Of a stretch of DNA of 64,000 bases, positions 1 through 8,567 are shown piece by piece. The notes under the pieces are model-generated. The model had not been told where the DNA came from. It searched no databases and saw only the letters and a program-made list of their open reading frames with translations. The stretch is taken from the NCBI RefSeq assembly GCF_000875895.1, contig NZ_JXCF01000010.1, positions 62,001 through 126,000 of the forward strand, given 5' to 3'. Numbering within the stretch: the first letter of the stretch is position 1; each line of letters opens with the position of its first letter. The translations under genes and the position numbers were made by a program. This DNA is from Staphylococcus gallinarum (GTDB lineage: Bacteria; Bacillota; Bacilli; Staphylococcales; Staphylococcaceae).

Positions 1-265
1 TTATTCGTTATTAATAATTAGACAGGCTGGGACATTGATATCATGTTCCAGTCTGTTTTGTTATTTAGTTAACCTATAACAGCTAAGATACTTTACTCAT
101 CACTAGCTATGTAAGATGAGTAATGCTTGGATAAATAAATAATAAATGTTTATAGATATTAATTTATTGCTTATATCTCGTAGGAAAATTTTAACTTTAT
201 TTACTTTCTAATACATATTACAGCGTATGAATTGGGTATAAGTTATTTAAGAAAGGGGAGATACA
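1..265. other. Leading intergenic region
   Basis: No gene is visible. The stretch starts with a terminator-like hairpin (20-58), which belongs to whatever lies left of the window, and then an AT-rich region that should contain the promoter of the gene starting at 266. I could not assign a -35/-10 pair. GGGTAT at 234-239 resembles a sigma-B -10, but no matching GTTT -35 lies at the right distance. Confidence 0.5.
20..58. terminator. Hairpin terminator at left edge
   Basis: The arms AGACAGGCTGGGACAT and ATGTTCCAGTCTGTTT pair over about 15 bp, with G-U wobbles, around a short loop and run into a T-rich tail. The 'GGCTGGGACAT' arm is a common staphylococcal intergenic hairpin. It may serve genes on both sides. 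Confidence 0.7.
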
Positions 266-859
266 ATGGGAGTGGACTTACCAAAGATAGGCAAACCTGC
301 AACCAATGCTCTGAAAGCTCAAGGAATTTCAAGTTTAGAAGATGTAGCACGCTATGATAAGACTACGCTATTAGATATTCATGGTGTTGGACCTAAGGCA
401 ATCGATATTTTGGAAAAGGCATTAGCTGAACATGGTCTAGACTTTAAAAATATATTAGGACACGAATTACCCTTTGAACTCATAGGTGATTTAAAATGCG
501 ACAATGCACCAAAGCAACGCATTATGTTGTATTTTTTAATTGCTTCTGCATTAGTAAATAAAGAACAACTGATAGCAGTATTAAGTGAGGACTTTATTTG
601 GAAGGTTCCTGGTGCATTTGAATTGAAAGGTCTAGATGCCTTTTATGATGAACTGAGTGAACATCAAGTAGATATTAAACAAATAGTTATAAACGATAAT
701 ATTTCACATGGTAAGGTAGGTTCAATGCATGGTGAACAATTGCAAAGCGATGGTTCGAAATTATGGTTCGCAGATTTCTTTGAATTTGAAAGTCATAAGA
801 AAGATGCCAAGATTAAAACAGTGACATCATATGTCATTATGGATGAAGGAGAATCTTAA
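266..859 (+). CDS. Helix-hairpin-helix / NTF2-like fusion protein
   Basis: This 197-residue protein has two visible parts. Residues about 1-60 form a helix-hairpin-helix module ('GIGKPATNAL...GISSLEDVA...LLDIHGVGPKAI' style), as in nucleic-acid-binding and RNA polymerase alpha C-terminal-type folds. Residues about 75-197 look like an NTF2/SnoaL-like alpha+beta domain ('ALVNKEQLIAVLSEDFIWKVPG'). The strong GGGGAG ribosome binding site at 254-259 fixes the ATG start. It is followed one base later by an SRPBCC gene, so the two are co-transcribed. The function is unknown. The domain pairing suggests a small-molecule-responsive nucleic-acid-binding protein, but that is inference. Confidence 0.75.
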   Translation: MGVDLPKIGKPATNALKAQGISSLEDVARYDKTTLLDIHGVGPKAIDILEKALAEHGLDFKNILGHELPFELIGDLKCDNAPKQRIMLYFLIASALVNKEQLIAVLSEDFIWKVPGAFELKGLDAFYDELSEHQVDIKQIVINDNISHGKVGSMHGEQLQSDGSKLWFADFFEFESHKKDAKIKTVTSYVIMDEGES

Positions 860-860
860 G

Positions 861-1334
861 ATGAGTATCAAAATAGACAATAATAAAATTATTTTTACAC
901 GAACTTTTAATACATCAGCAGAAAAATTGTTTAATGCATATACAGATGAACAATTATTTAAAGCTTGGTTTCATCCTGAAGGTGCATCTACTGAAATATT
1001 TAAATTTAATGTACAAGATGGTGGAGACGCATTTTTTGCGATTCATACACCTGAAGGTACAAGTTATACGGTCACAGAATATAAGCAAGTAAAAGCACCA
1101 ACAACAATTGATTATTATGACTATTTTGCAGACAGTGAAGGAAATAGAGCGGACAATATGGCGGGGATGCATAATATAATTACATTTAATCAGCTTAATA
1201 AGGATGAAACTGAAATTGAGTCTGTATCAGTATTGCCAGATGCCCAATCGGCACAACAGTTGCTCGACATGGGAGTTGAAGCGGGTATGAATAGTACCTT
1301 TGACAATTTAGAGAAGTTAGTTAAGACCTTATAA
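861..1334 (+). CDS. SRPBCC (AHSA1/START-like) family protein
   Basis: The protein has 157 residues. The opening 'IIFTRTFNTSAEKLFNAYTDEQLFKAWFHPEG' is the classic first helix and 'W..P' turn of the activator-of-Hsp90-ATPase-1 (AHSA1)/START-like fold, a hydrophobic-ligand-binding barrel. The C-terminal helix (GMNSTFDNLEKL) also fits. The frame is open further upstream (to 831), but AAGGAGA at 846-852 points to ATG 861, which lies one base after the stop of the HhH/NTF2 gene. These proteins are usually uncharacterised in Firmicutes and are often encoded beside a regulator, as here. Confidence 0.8.
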   Translation: MSIKIDNNKIIFTRTFNTSAEKLFNAYTDEQLFKAWFHPEGASTEIFKFNVQDGGDAFFAIHTPEGTSYTVTEYKQVKAPTTIDYYDYFADSEGNRADNMAGMHNIITFNQLNKDETEIESVSVLPDAQSAQQLLDMGVEAGMNSTFDNLEKLVKTL

Positions 1335-1413
1335 ATGTCAAAAATATGTTAAAAATACACTGCCTCTTTTTTAATTATTCTCGATATAATATTAGTGAAA
1401 AGAGGTGAGTGCT

Positions 1414-1596
1414 TTGAATAAACGTTATGTAAAAGTTTTATTTCTTTATTCATTCAGTACTTTAATACCAACATTGCTATTAAATGAGAAATGTATGAGT
1501 AATCATGGATTCAAATGGTTTACACGAACTTTAGCAGGTTATGGTATTTTTGCATATGGTTTAAAGGTTTTAAGCAAATTTAAAGCCAATGCATAA
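1414..1596 (+). CDS. Small hypothetical membrane protein
   Basis: A short protein (60 residues from TTG 1414, or 63 from GTG 1405) with two hydrophobic stretches, 'VLFLYSFSTLIPTLLL' and 'LAGYGIFAYGLKVL', separated by a polar loop. I do not recognise the family. AAAGAGGTGAG at 1399-1409 is a good ribosome binding site with correct spacing for TTG 1414, whereas GTG 1405 lies inside it, so TTG was chosen. It ends before a strong bidirectional terminator. Confidence 0.6.
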   Translation: MNKRYVKVLFLYSFSTLIPTLLLNEKCMSNHGFKWFTRTLAGYGIFAYGLKVLSKFKANA

Positions 1597-1646
1597 TATC
1601 CAAGCAGTGATTCTAGGCTGGATAGTTATATATTAATATAATAATA

Positions 1647-1687
1647 AAACAACCAATTCAATTATTATCTAACTGAATTGGTTGTTT
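1647..1687. terminator. Bidirectional terminator
   Basis: The perfect 14-bp arms AAACAACCAATTCA and TGAATTGGTTGTTT are flanked by A-rich and T-rich tracts, so the hairpin can end both the small plus-strand gene and the minus-strand bgl operon. Confidence 0.85.
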
Positions 1688-1705
1688 TAAATTTTAAGAA
1701 TTTAA

Positions 1706-3166
<1,461 letters not shown>

Positions 3167-3172
3167 TTAATA

Positions 3173-5065
3173 TTATTTACTAATGACAGTCATTAATTCG
3201 TCTTCGTGTGTTACAGATGCTTCGGCGTTAACTATAACTTCCTCGAACTCACCAGAGTTAGTGATAATAATTGGAATGACTGTGTCATACCCTTGTTGTT
3301 CGAGCTGTTCCTTGTTGAAATTTAATAAAGGTTGATTACGGTCGATTTTTTCATGTTCTTGTACAAGTAATTCAAAGCCTTCACCGTTTAATTGAACGGT
3401 ATCCAATCCAACATGAATCAATATTTCTACACCAGTCGTAGAGGTTATGCCAATTGCATGTTTGCTAGGTGCTATCATACTGACGACACCTTCGATAGGT
3501 GAGACAACTGCGTTAGCACTTGGCTGAATTGCTAATCCTTTACCCATCATTTCTTGTGCAAAAATAGGATCATTAACTTCAGATAATGGCAACACAGTAC
3601 CTTTAATTGGGCTAAATACAGTTGTTTCTAAATTATCATCAACAATAATCGCATTTGGATTATTATCTTCAGCTGTATCGGCGACTTCTTCTGTAGTATC
3701 CTCTCCATAACCAAATATTTGGATTAATATAATAGGTAAAATAATGGCAATGGCACTCCCAATTAATATCCCCCAAATAGAAGTTGGATTATCACTGCTA
3801 TAACCATTGACTACTGTGATTGGACCTGGTAAACCTGCATAGGCATAGTACTTAGGATTAAAGAAACTAGCAACAAATGCACCAATGGCACCACTAATAC
3901 AAGCAATAAGGAATGGTTTTTTAAAGCGAATGTTTATACCATACATTGCAGGTTCTGTGATACCAAAGATTGCTGTGATACCTGCGGATGATGATACACG
4001 TTTGATTTCAGTGCTTTTTGCTTTGAGAAAGACACCAATTACTGCACCGAATTGTGAGATTACTGCGATAGTTTGAAAGGCCTGGAATGCGTCACTCTTA
4101 TGTTGTTCGAAATTAGCCAAGATAACTGGTGTAATACCCCAATGTACACCGAAAATTACAAATACTTGCCAGAAACCACCGATGAGTGCGCCGGCTAACC
4201 AAGGTGCAACGGCAACGAGATAATTAAAGCCGCTAGCGATACCATGTGCAACTAAAGTTGAAATAGGACCTATAACTAATAGTGTCAATGGCACCATAAT
4301 GATAATGCTGAAAAATGGAGTGAATAATGGTTTAACAACATCATGTATCCATTTATTTAAGTATTTTTCAACATAAGAAAGGATCCACACTAATAGTAAT
4401 GGTGGTAACACCGATGACGTATAACTTGTTTCGGTCAATGGAATACCAAATAGATTTACGCTTTCTCCGTGTTGTATTTTACTTACGATGCCTGTTAAAT
4501 CAGGACTGACAAGTGCTGCAGCACAAGCTACTGCAATATACATATTTACGTTGAAATGTCTTGAAGCGGTGATAGCGATAAAGATTGGTAAGAATGTAAA
4601 GGGTGCCCAGGAAATAAAGTTAAACACCTCATAAGTTCCTGTGTGTTTAAATGCTGGTGCTATAAGATTGATCACGATGAGCAGACCTTGTAATATACCA
4701 GCGGCAGCTAAAATATAAATAAAAGGTGCAAATACTGCAGACATAGTTGCCACAATTCTGTTTACAATAGTGCCTTTATTTTCCGATTCAGGTTGTAAAT
4801 CGGCATTTGCATTATCTCCCGTTAATGCTTCAAATGATTTATAAACTTCACCGACATTATTTCCAATGACCACTTGGAATTGACCATTATTTTCTACGAC
4901 GGTAACGACGCCATCTATGGCGGCAACTTTCTTATGAGCATCTGGTATAGAGCGCTTTAACACTAAACGTAATCGGGTTGCACAGTGTGTACTGTTAACA
5001 AGATTGTCTTCACCGCCGACAGCATCTAGTATTTGTTGCGCTAACACTTGGTTTTTATCTGCCAT
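3173..5065 (-). CDS. bglP: Beta-glucoside PTS permease EIIBCA
   Basis: The 630-residue membrane permease imports and phosphorylates beta-glucosides using PEP through HPr. Order: EIIB at residues 1-90, with phospho-Cys28 in 'STHCATRLR'; EIIC at about 105-460, with ten or so hydrophobic segments and the 'GITEPAMYG' family motif; EIIA (Crr-like) at about 480-630, with the phospho-His motif 'ILIHVGLDTVQL'. The fused BCA order is typical of the Bgl subfamily. AAGGAGC precedes the ATG. It is divergent from a GntR regulator, and a palindromic operator and a cre-like site lie between them. Confidence 0.93.
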   Translation of the reverse strand: MADKNQVLAQQILDAVGGEDNLVNSTHCATRLRLVLKRSIPDAHKKVAAIDGVVTVVENNGQFQVVIGNNVGEVYKSFEALTGDNANADLQPESENKGTIVNRIVATMSAVFAPFIYILAAAGILQGLLIVINLIAPAFKHTGTYEVFNFISWAPFTFLPIFIAITASRHFNVNMYIAVACAAALVSPDLTGIVSKIQHGESVNLFGIPLTETSYTSSVLPPLLLVWILSYVEKYLNKWIHDVVKPLFTPFFSIIIMVPLTLLVIGPISTLVAHGIASGFNYLVAVAPWLAGALIGGFWQVFVIFGVHWGITPVILANFEQHKSDAFQAFQTIAVISQFGAVIGVFLKAKSTEIKRVSSSAGITAIFGITEPAMYGINIRFKKPFLIACISGAIGAFVASFFNPKYYAYAGLPGPITVVNGYSSDNPTSIWGILIGSAIAIILPIILIQIFGYGEDTTEEVADTAEDNNPNAIIVDDNLETTVFSPIKGTVLPLSEVNDPIFAQEMMGKGLAIQPSANAVVSPIEGVVSMIAPSKHAIGITSTTGVEILIHVGLDTVQLNGEGFELLVQEHEKIDRNQPLLNFNKEQLEQQGYDTVIPIIITNSGEFEEVIVNAEASVTHEDELMTVISK

Positions 5066-5106
5066 TCGATACAGCTCCTTTTATTATTAAAATTAATCAC
5101 ATCACA

Positions 5107-5120
5107 TGTAAGCGATTTAT
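5107..5120 (-). promoter_or_regulatory. cre-like site upstream of bglP
   Basis: TGTAAGCGATTTAT matches the CcpA consensus TGWAANCGNTNWCA at 12 of 14 positions. Its position before bglP suggests catabolite repression. This is a pattern match only. Confidence 0.45.
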
Positions 5121-5128
5121 TTCATTAT

Positions 5129-5146
5129 AATTATACCGGTATAATT
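5129..5146. promoter_or_regulatory. Palindromic operator for GntR/TreR-type regulator
   Basis: AATTATACCGGTATAATT is a perfect 18-bp palindrome in the bglP-gntR divergent region. TreR/BglR-like GntR regulators bind AT-rich palindromes of this sort, so it is the probable site through which the adjacent regulator represses bglP-bglA and itself. Confidence 0.7.
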
Positions 5147-5235
5147 TGTAAAGACCCTAACAAAAATATGCTCGGTGTGTTAAAATGAGGTTCATGTTAT
5201 AATGGTTTGAATTTTAATGTAAGAGGGGTAGACGA

Positions 5236-5937
5236 ATGCTCAAATATGAACAAATAGCATTACAAATCAATGCATATATTGCTGAAGGTAACTATCAAGC
5301 TGGAGATAAACTACCTAGTGTAGAAACTTTGAAAGCTCAATATGAAGTAAGTAAGAGTACGATTATTAAAGCTTTAGAAGCTTTAGAAAAGAAAGGGAGA
5401 ATCTACCAAGCGCGTGGCAGTGGTATTTATGTTCGTAATCCAAAAAGAGATGGTTATTTAAATTTATTTTCATCAAGTGGATTTAGTGATGAAATTGTGG
5501 GTCACTCAGTTACAAATGATGTGATTAGAGTAGAAGAAGTCATCGCTCCAGAAGAAGTTCGCCAAAAATTAAAGCTTGATAAAGATACAGAAGTTTATGT
5601 CTTAGAACGTATTGTGCATATTGATGGTAAGGTATTGTGCTATGAACAATCTTATTTCAACAAAGATATTGTGCTGTATTTAGATACTTCAATTGCAGAA
5701 GGGTCTATTTTTAGATATTTAGAACAACGCATAAAGGTTAAAATTGGATTTTCTGATATTTACTTTACTGTCGATAAATTAAATAGTGAGGAAGCACCGC
5801 TATTAAATTTATCAACGGGTGAGCCATGCTTAAGATATGAACAAGTATTTTATACTACGACTGGCGTGCCTTTTGATTGTTCACAATTGATATATCATTA
5901 TGAGAATGCACATTTTTATATTCCTTCACAAAAATAA
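5236..5937 (+). CDS. GntR/UTRA family regulator of the bgl operon
   Basis: The protein has 233 residues. The N-terminal winged helix-turn-helix at 1-70 ('YQAGDKLPSVETLKAQYEVSKSTIIKALEALEKKGRIYQARGSGIYV') is the GntR signature. Residues about 85-230 form a UTRA ligand-binding domain ('LERIVHIDGKVLCYEQSYFNKDI'). This HutC/TreR subgroup senses phosphorylated sugars. It is transcribed away from bglP with the palindrome 5129-5146 between, so it is most likely the local repressor of beta-glucoside use. GAGGGG precedes the ATG. Confidence 0.88.
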   Translation: MLKYEQIALQINAYIAEGNYQAGDKLPSVETLKAQYEVSKSTIIKALEALEKKGRIYQARGSGIYVRNPKRDGYLNLFSSSGFSDEIVGHSVTNDVIRVEEVIAPEEVRQKLKLDKDTEVYVLERIVHIDGKVLCYEQSYFNKDIVLYLDTSIAEGSIFRYLEQRIKVKIGFSDIYFTVDKLNSEEAPLLNLSTGEPCLRYEQVFYTTTGVPFDCSQLIYHYENAHFYIPSQK

Positions 5938-5939
5938 AG

Positions 5940-5996
5940 GCTAGACTATAACATCGCATTATTGTGTAATGAGGTGCTATAGTCTAGCTTTGTTCA
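5940..5996. terminator. Bidirectional terminator
   Basis: The 11-bp arms GCTAGACTATA (5940-5950) and TATAGTCTAGC (5978-5988) surround a loop that can itself pair, between the convergent gntR and rrf2 genes. Confidence 0.75.
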
Positions 5997-6007
5997 TATA
6001 GAATTTT

Positions 6008-6412
6008 TTAATTGAAACGGTTAATTACGTCTTGGATAGAATAATGATTTAATTGATTTAGTATAGTTTGATCTACCTCACTATAGATAGAATCTAAGGC
6101 ACTGCTAATATTCTTTCCAACAAAGCAATCTGGATTTGTATTGCCATGAATTTTTGCAAAGTGAGTTTCTTCATCAAAAATAATTTGAAATACTTGACCC
6201 AAAAATATCGAAGTTGCAGGTTGTTTCAAACTGTAACCTGAAACGCCTTGACTACTATCAATTAGATTACCTTCCTTTAAGAAACGACAGATTTTTCTAA
6301 CGAGTGTAGCGTTACTATTAATACTCGATGCTATATATTGACTTGAAACGGGTTCTTGTTCAGTAGCTAATAGTGTAAGTATATGAATGGCAACAGAAAA
6401 TTGTGTGTTCAT
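6008..6412 (-). CDS. Rrf2 family transcriptional regulator
   Basis: This 134-residue Rrf2-type winged helix protein starts 'MNTQFSVAIHILTLLA' and has the helix-turn-helix 'VSSQYIASSINSNATLVRKICRFLKEGNLIDSSQG.SGY'. Only two cysteines are present (C42 and C96), so the three-cysteine iron-sulfur motif of IscR/NsrR members is absent. It resembles the YwnA-like, cluster-free group. AAGGAGG before ATG 6412 shows that the upstream GTG is not the start. It is divergent from a GNAT acetyltransferase gene, a frequent YwnA-type arrangement, which suggests it controls that gene. Confidence 0.85.
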   Translation of the reverse strand: MNTQFSVAIHILTLLATEQEPVSSQYIASSINSNATLVRKICRFLKEGNLIDSSQGVSGYSLKQPATSIFLGQVFQIIFDEETHFAKIHGNTNPDCFVGKNISSALDSIYSEVDQTILNQLNHYSIQDVINRFN

Positions 6413-6713
6413 ATTGTGCCTCCTTTGCACCGAACTTGTGCTTTAAATTGATACATGTTGATTTTACGTCATTTACTGCTCAGACGCAATGAAAGAAGTT
6501 ATAGGATGATGAGCGAGAAGCTAATTATATATTGGTGTATCATAGCCATTGCATAGTGATACAGAATCATTAAATTTGTTAATGCAATTTAAAACTTTTC
6601 AATTGACTACTAGTAGTATAAACAATATTGTATTCATATGATTCAATAGAAGTTATGTGTATTGTATATGATAACTTGTATCGATAAATATATTAGCATA
6701 AGGAAGTGACAAC
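6413..6713. promoter_or_regulatory. Divergent promoter region rrf2 / GNAT, with inverted repeat
   Basis: No gene is visible. An inverted repeat TGTATCA (6536-6542) / TGATACA (6557-6563) is a candidate operator for the Rrf2 regulator. TTGACTACTAGTAGTATAAA around 6603-6622 contains a -35-like TTGACT. These are pattern observations only. Confidence 0.4.
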
Positions 6714-7250
6714 ATGTCTGAATATAATATTCGTGTGGCAAATCAAGGCGATGCTGAGGAAATACAAAGACTTATGTATGAAGCATTTACACCTCTTAGA
6801 GAGCTAGGCATTGATTGGCCGTCTGTCAATGCAGACGTCGATTTAGTAGAACAAAATATCAAAACAAGTACGACATTTGTCCTTGAAAATGATAAAGAAA
6901 TTATATCTACCATTACGGTACGTTATCCATGGGAAGGAAAACGACGCATTTCTGTATATCCATTTGTCTGGTGGTTTGCGACAAAGCCGAGTTATGATGG
7001 TCGTGGTTTAGGTAGTAAATTATTGAAATATGTTGAAGAAACATACTTAAGAGACACATTAAAAGCACCAGCTGTAACACTAGGAACATCAGCAAGAAAG
7101 CATCCATGGTTGTTGGATATATACAAGAAACGTGGATATGAAGTATACGCAGAACATGAGAATAAAGATGGTGACTTAGGTGTTATTATGAGAAAAGTAT
7201 TGATACCAGAAAAGTTTGATGAAGAAGTATTAGGTCAGCCACCATTCTAA
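6714..7250 (+). CDS. GNAT family N-acetyltransferase
   Basis: This 178-residue GNAT-fold protein opens 'YNIRVANQGDAEEIQRLMYEAF'. The acetyl-CoA loop is 'KPSYDGRGLGSKLLKYVEE' (R/Q-x-x-G-x-G/A type) and the late-strand motif is 'LDIYKKRGYEVYAE'. The substrate is unknown. AAGGAAGTG lies ahead of the ATG. It is divergently transcribed from the Rrf2 regulator. A hairpin that doubles as a nitrite-operon control site follows the stop. Confidence 0.82.
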   Translation: MSEYNIRVANQGDAEEIQRLMYEAFTPLRELGIDWPSVNADVDLVEQNIKTSTTFVLENDKEIISTITVRYPWEGKRRISVYPFVWWFATKPSYDGRGLGSKLLKYVEETYLRDTLKAPAVTLGTSARKHPWLLDIYKKRGYEVYAEHENKDGDLGVIMRKVLIPEKFDEEVLGQPPF

Positions 7251-7263
7251 TCATTCATATTAC

Positions 7264-7306
7264 AGGGAATCCCTTTATTACTAAGCTAAGGGGATTCCCT
7301 ATTTTT
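7264..7306 (+). terminator. Hairpin terminator of the GNAT gene, overlapping an NreC-like site
   Basis: Arms AGGGAATCCCTTT (from 7264) and AAGGGGATTCCCT (7288-7300) are followed by ATTTTTG. It looks like a rho-independent terminator, but the same bases form the NreC-type repeat described separately. Confidence 0.65.
7288..7301 (+). promoter_or_regulatory. NreC-box-like site upstream of the nir operon
   Basis: AAGGGGATTCCCTA matches 13 of 14 positions of TAGGG-N4-CCCTA, the target I recall for S. carnosus NreC. NreC is encoded later in the window and should activate nitrite reduction when oxygen is absent. Confidence 0.65.
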
Positions 7307-7314
7307 GCGTATAA

Positions 7315-7332
7315 ATGTGAAAATAATCACAA
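7315..7332 (+). promoter_or_regulatory. Rex box upstream of the nir operon
   Basis: ATGTGAAAATAATCACAA matches the Rex consensus TTGTGA-N6-TCACAA with one mismatch. Rex represses fermentation and nitrite genes when NADH is low, and nirR is a known Rex target in S. aureus. Confidence 0.75.
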
Positions 7333-7381
7333 ATACAGACGAAATTATATTACAATGCAAGTGTATAGAGGAGGGTTAGAT

Positions 7382-8122
7382 GTGGTGGTAAATATACTTG
7401 TGTTACATGGTATGAATCGTCCAGGTGTTAATGAAAGTGTAAGAGAAAATTTTGAGCAATTATTTAACGATGCTCAATTAACGTATCACTTGGCCTTTCT
7501 AGAAGGCGATACACAAACATTAAAGCAAGTGGTTGAATTACTGATAAGTAAAGGGATAAAGCATTTTAATATTATTCCTATATTATTATTTCCTGCTAAA
7601 CATTACTTTGAAGATATACCTAATATTTTGAAAGATATAAAAAGGAATTATCCACCAATGAATTACATCATCGCTGAACCTTTAGGTACACATCAAACTA
7701 TCTCAAATATAGTGAAAAATAAAATTGCTAACACGTTAATAAAGAATGACAAAGTTCAAACAATCGTATTGTTAGCACATGGTAGTTCTGCATACACTGA
7801 ACCACAACAAGCAGTGCAACATTTAGCTCAGTCGTGTGATGTGTTTGGCATACCTATTCAAACTGTATTGCTTTATGGTGCAAGTAATTATGTAGAGCAT
7901 TTAGAAAAAATACTCAAGCAATATCCACAAACATTAATTGTGCCATTATTTCTTAGAGATGGCTATTTAGTTCAAAGGACTAAACAAAATATTAGGCAAC
8001 AAGCATTTGCTGAATACGTGACATTTGCTTCAGCAATTAACTTCGTGCCTGATTTAGCAAAAGTAATTAAAGATAGAATAAACGAATTAGAGGTGTTAGC
8101 AAATGTATGCTATGCAAGTTAA
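7382..8122 (+). CDS. nirR: Sirohydrochlorin chelatase-like protein (CbiX family)
   Basis: The 246-residue protein is of the CbiX/SirB fold, with two half-domains that each begin with a strand plus active-site His ('ILVLHGMN' and 'VLLAHGSS'). It probably inserts Fe2+ into sirohydrochlorin to make siroheme for NirB. In S. aureus the first nir gene is called nirR. The frame runs back to ATG 7355, but AGAGGAGGG at 7367-7375 lies inside that extension, so GTG 7382 (or 7385) is preferred. First gene of the nir operon, overlapping the next by 20 bp. Confidence 0.82.
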   Translation: MVVNILVLHGMNRPGVNESVRENFEQLFNDAQLTYHLAFLEGDTQTLKQVVELLISKGIKHFNIIPILLFPAKHYFEDIPNILKDIKRNYPPMNYIIAEPLGTHQTISNIVKNKIANTLIKNDKVQTIVLLAHGSSAYTEPQQAVQHLAQSCDVFGIPIQTVLLYGASNYVEHLEKILKQYPQTLIVPLFLRDGYLVQRTKQNIRQQAFAEYVTFASAINFVPDLAKVIKDRINELEVLANVCYAS

Positions 8123-8567
8123 TTTAACAGGGAAACATGTTGTGATTATCGGTGGTGGACGGGTCGCCTATCGAAAAGTACAACAATTACTTAAGGAGGA
8201 CATACACGCTATTACAATTATCAGCAAAACATTTTTACCGGAATTTTTTGCAATAACACATGCTAACTTAAAGTTAATTACTAAATGTTATGACGCGAAT
8301 GATATTAAAAATGCGAATTTAATAATTGCTGCTACAGATGATAAACAAGTGAATAATCAAGTTGCTAAAGATGCTCATATTGATCAATGGGTAAACAATG
8401 TCAGCGATAAAGAAAAATCTGACTTTTATAATGTTTCACAGTTTACTGTCAGTAATGTGACAGTACAGATTAGTTCTGAAGGTACGGATTATCACAAGGT
8501 AAAGACGTTAACGACAGAGATAAAGGAATATCTAAATTGTAGTGATAAGGAGGATATAAATGACTAA
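8103..8567 (+). CDS. Precorrin-2 dehydrogenase (siroheme synthase N-domain)
   Basis: A short 154-residue protein limited to the NAD-dependent dehydrogenase part of siroheme synthase: 'LTGKHVVIIGGGRVAYRKVQQLL' is the dinucleotide-binding loop and 'NLIIAATDDKQVNNQVAKDA' is typical of Met8/SirC. It oxidises precorrin-2 to sirohydrochlorin. AGGTG at 8091-8095 supports ATG 8103 over ATG 8112. The ends overlap both neighbours (20 bp upstream, 8 bp downstream), which implies translational coupling within the operon. Confidence 0.85.
   Translation: MYAMQVNLTGKHVVIIGGGRVAYRKVQQLLKEDIHAITIISKTFLPEFFAITHANLKLITKCYDANDIKNANLIIAATDDKQVNNQVAKDAHIDQWVNNVSDKEKSDFYNVSQFTVSNVTVQISSEGTDYHKVKTLTTEIKEYLNCSDKEDIND

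Noticed and set aside
234..239. Sigma-B promoter before the HhH gene
   Set aside because: GGGTAT is present but there is no GTTT-type -35 at 12-17 bp.
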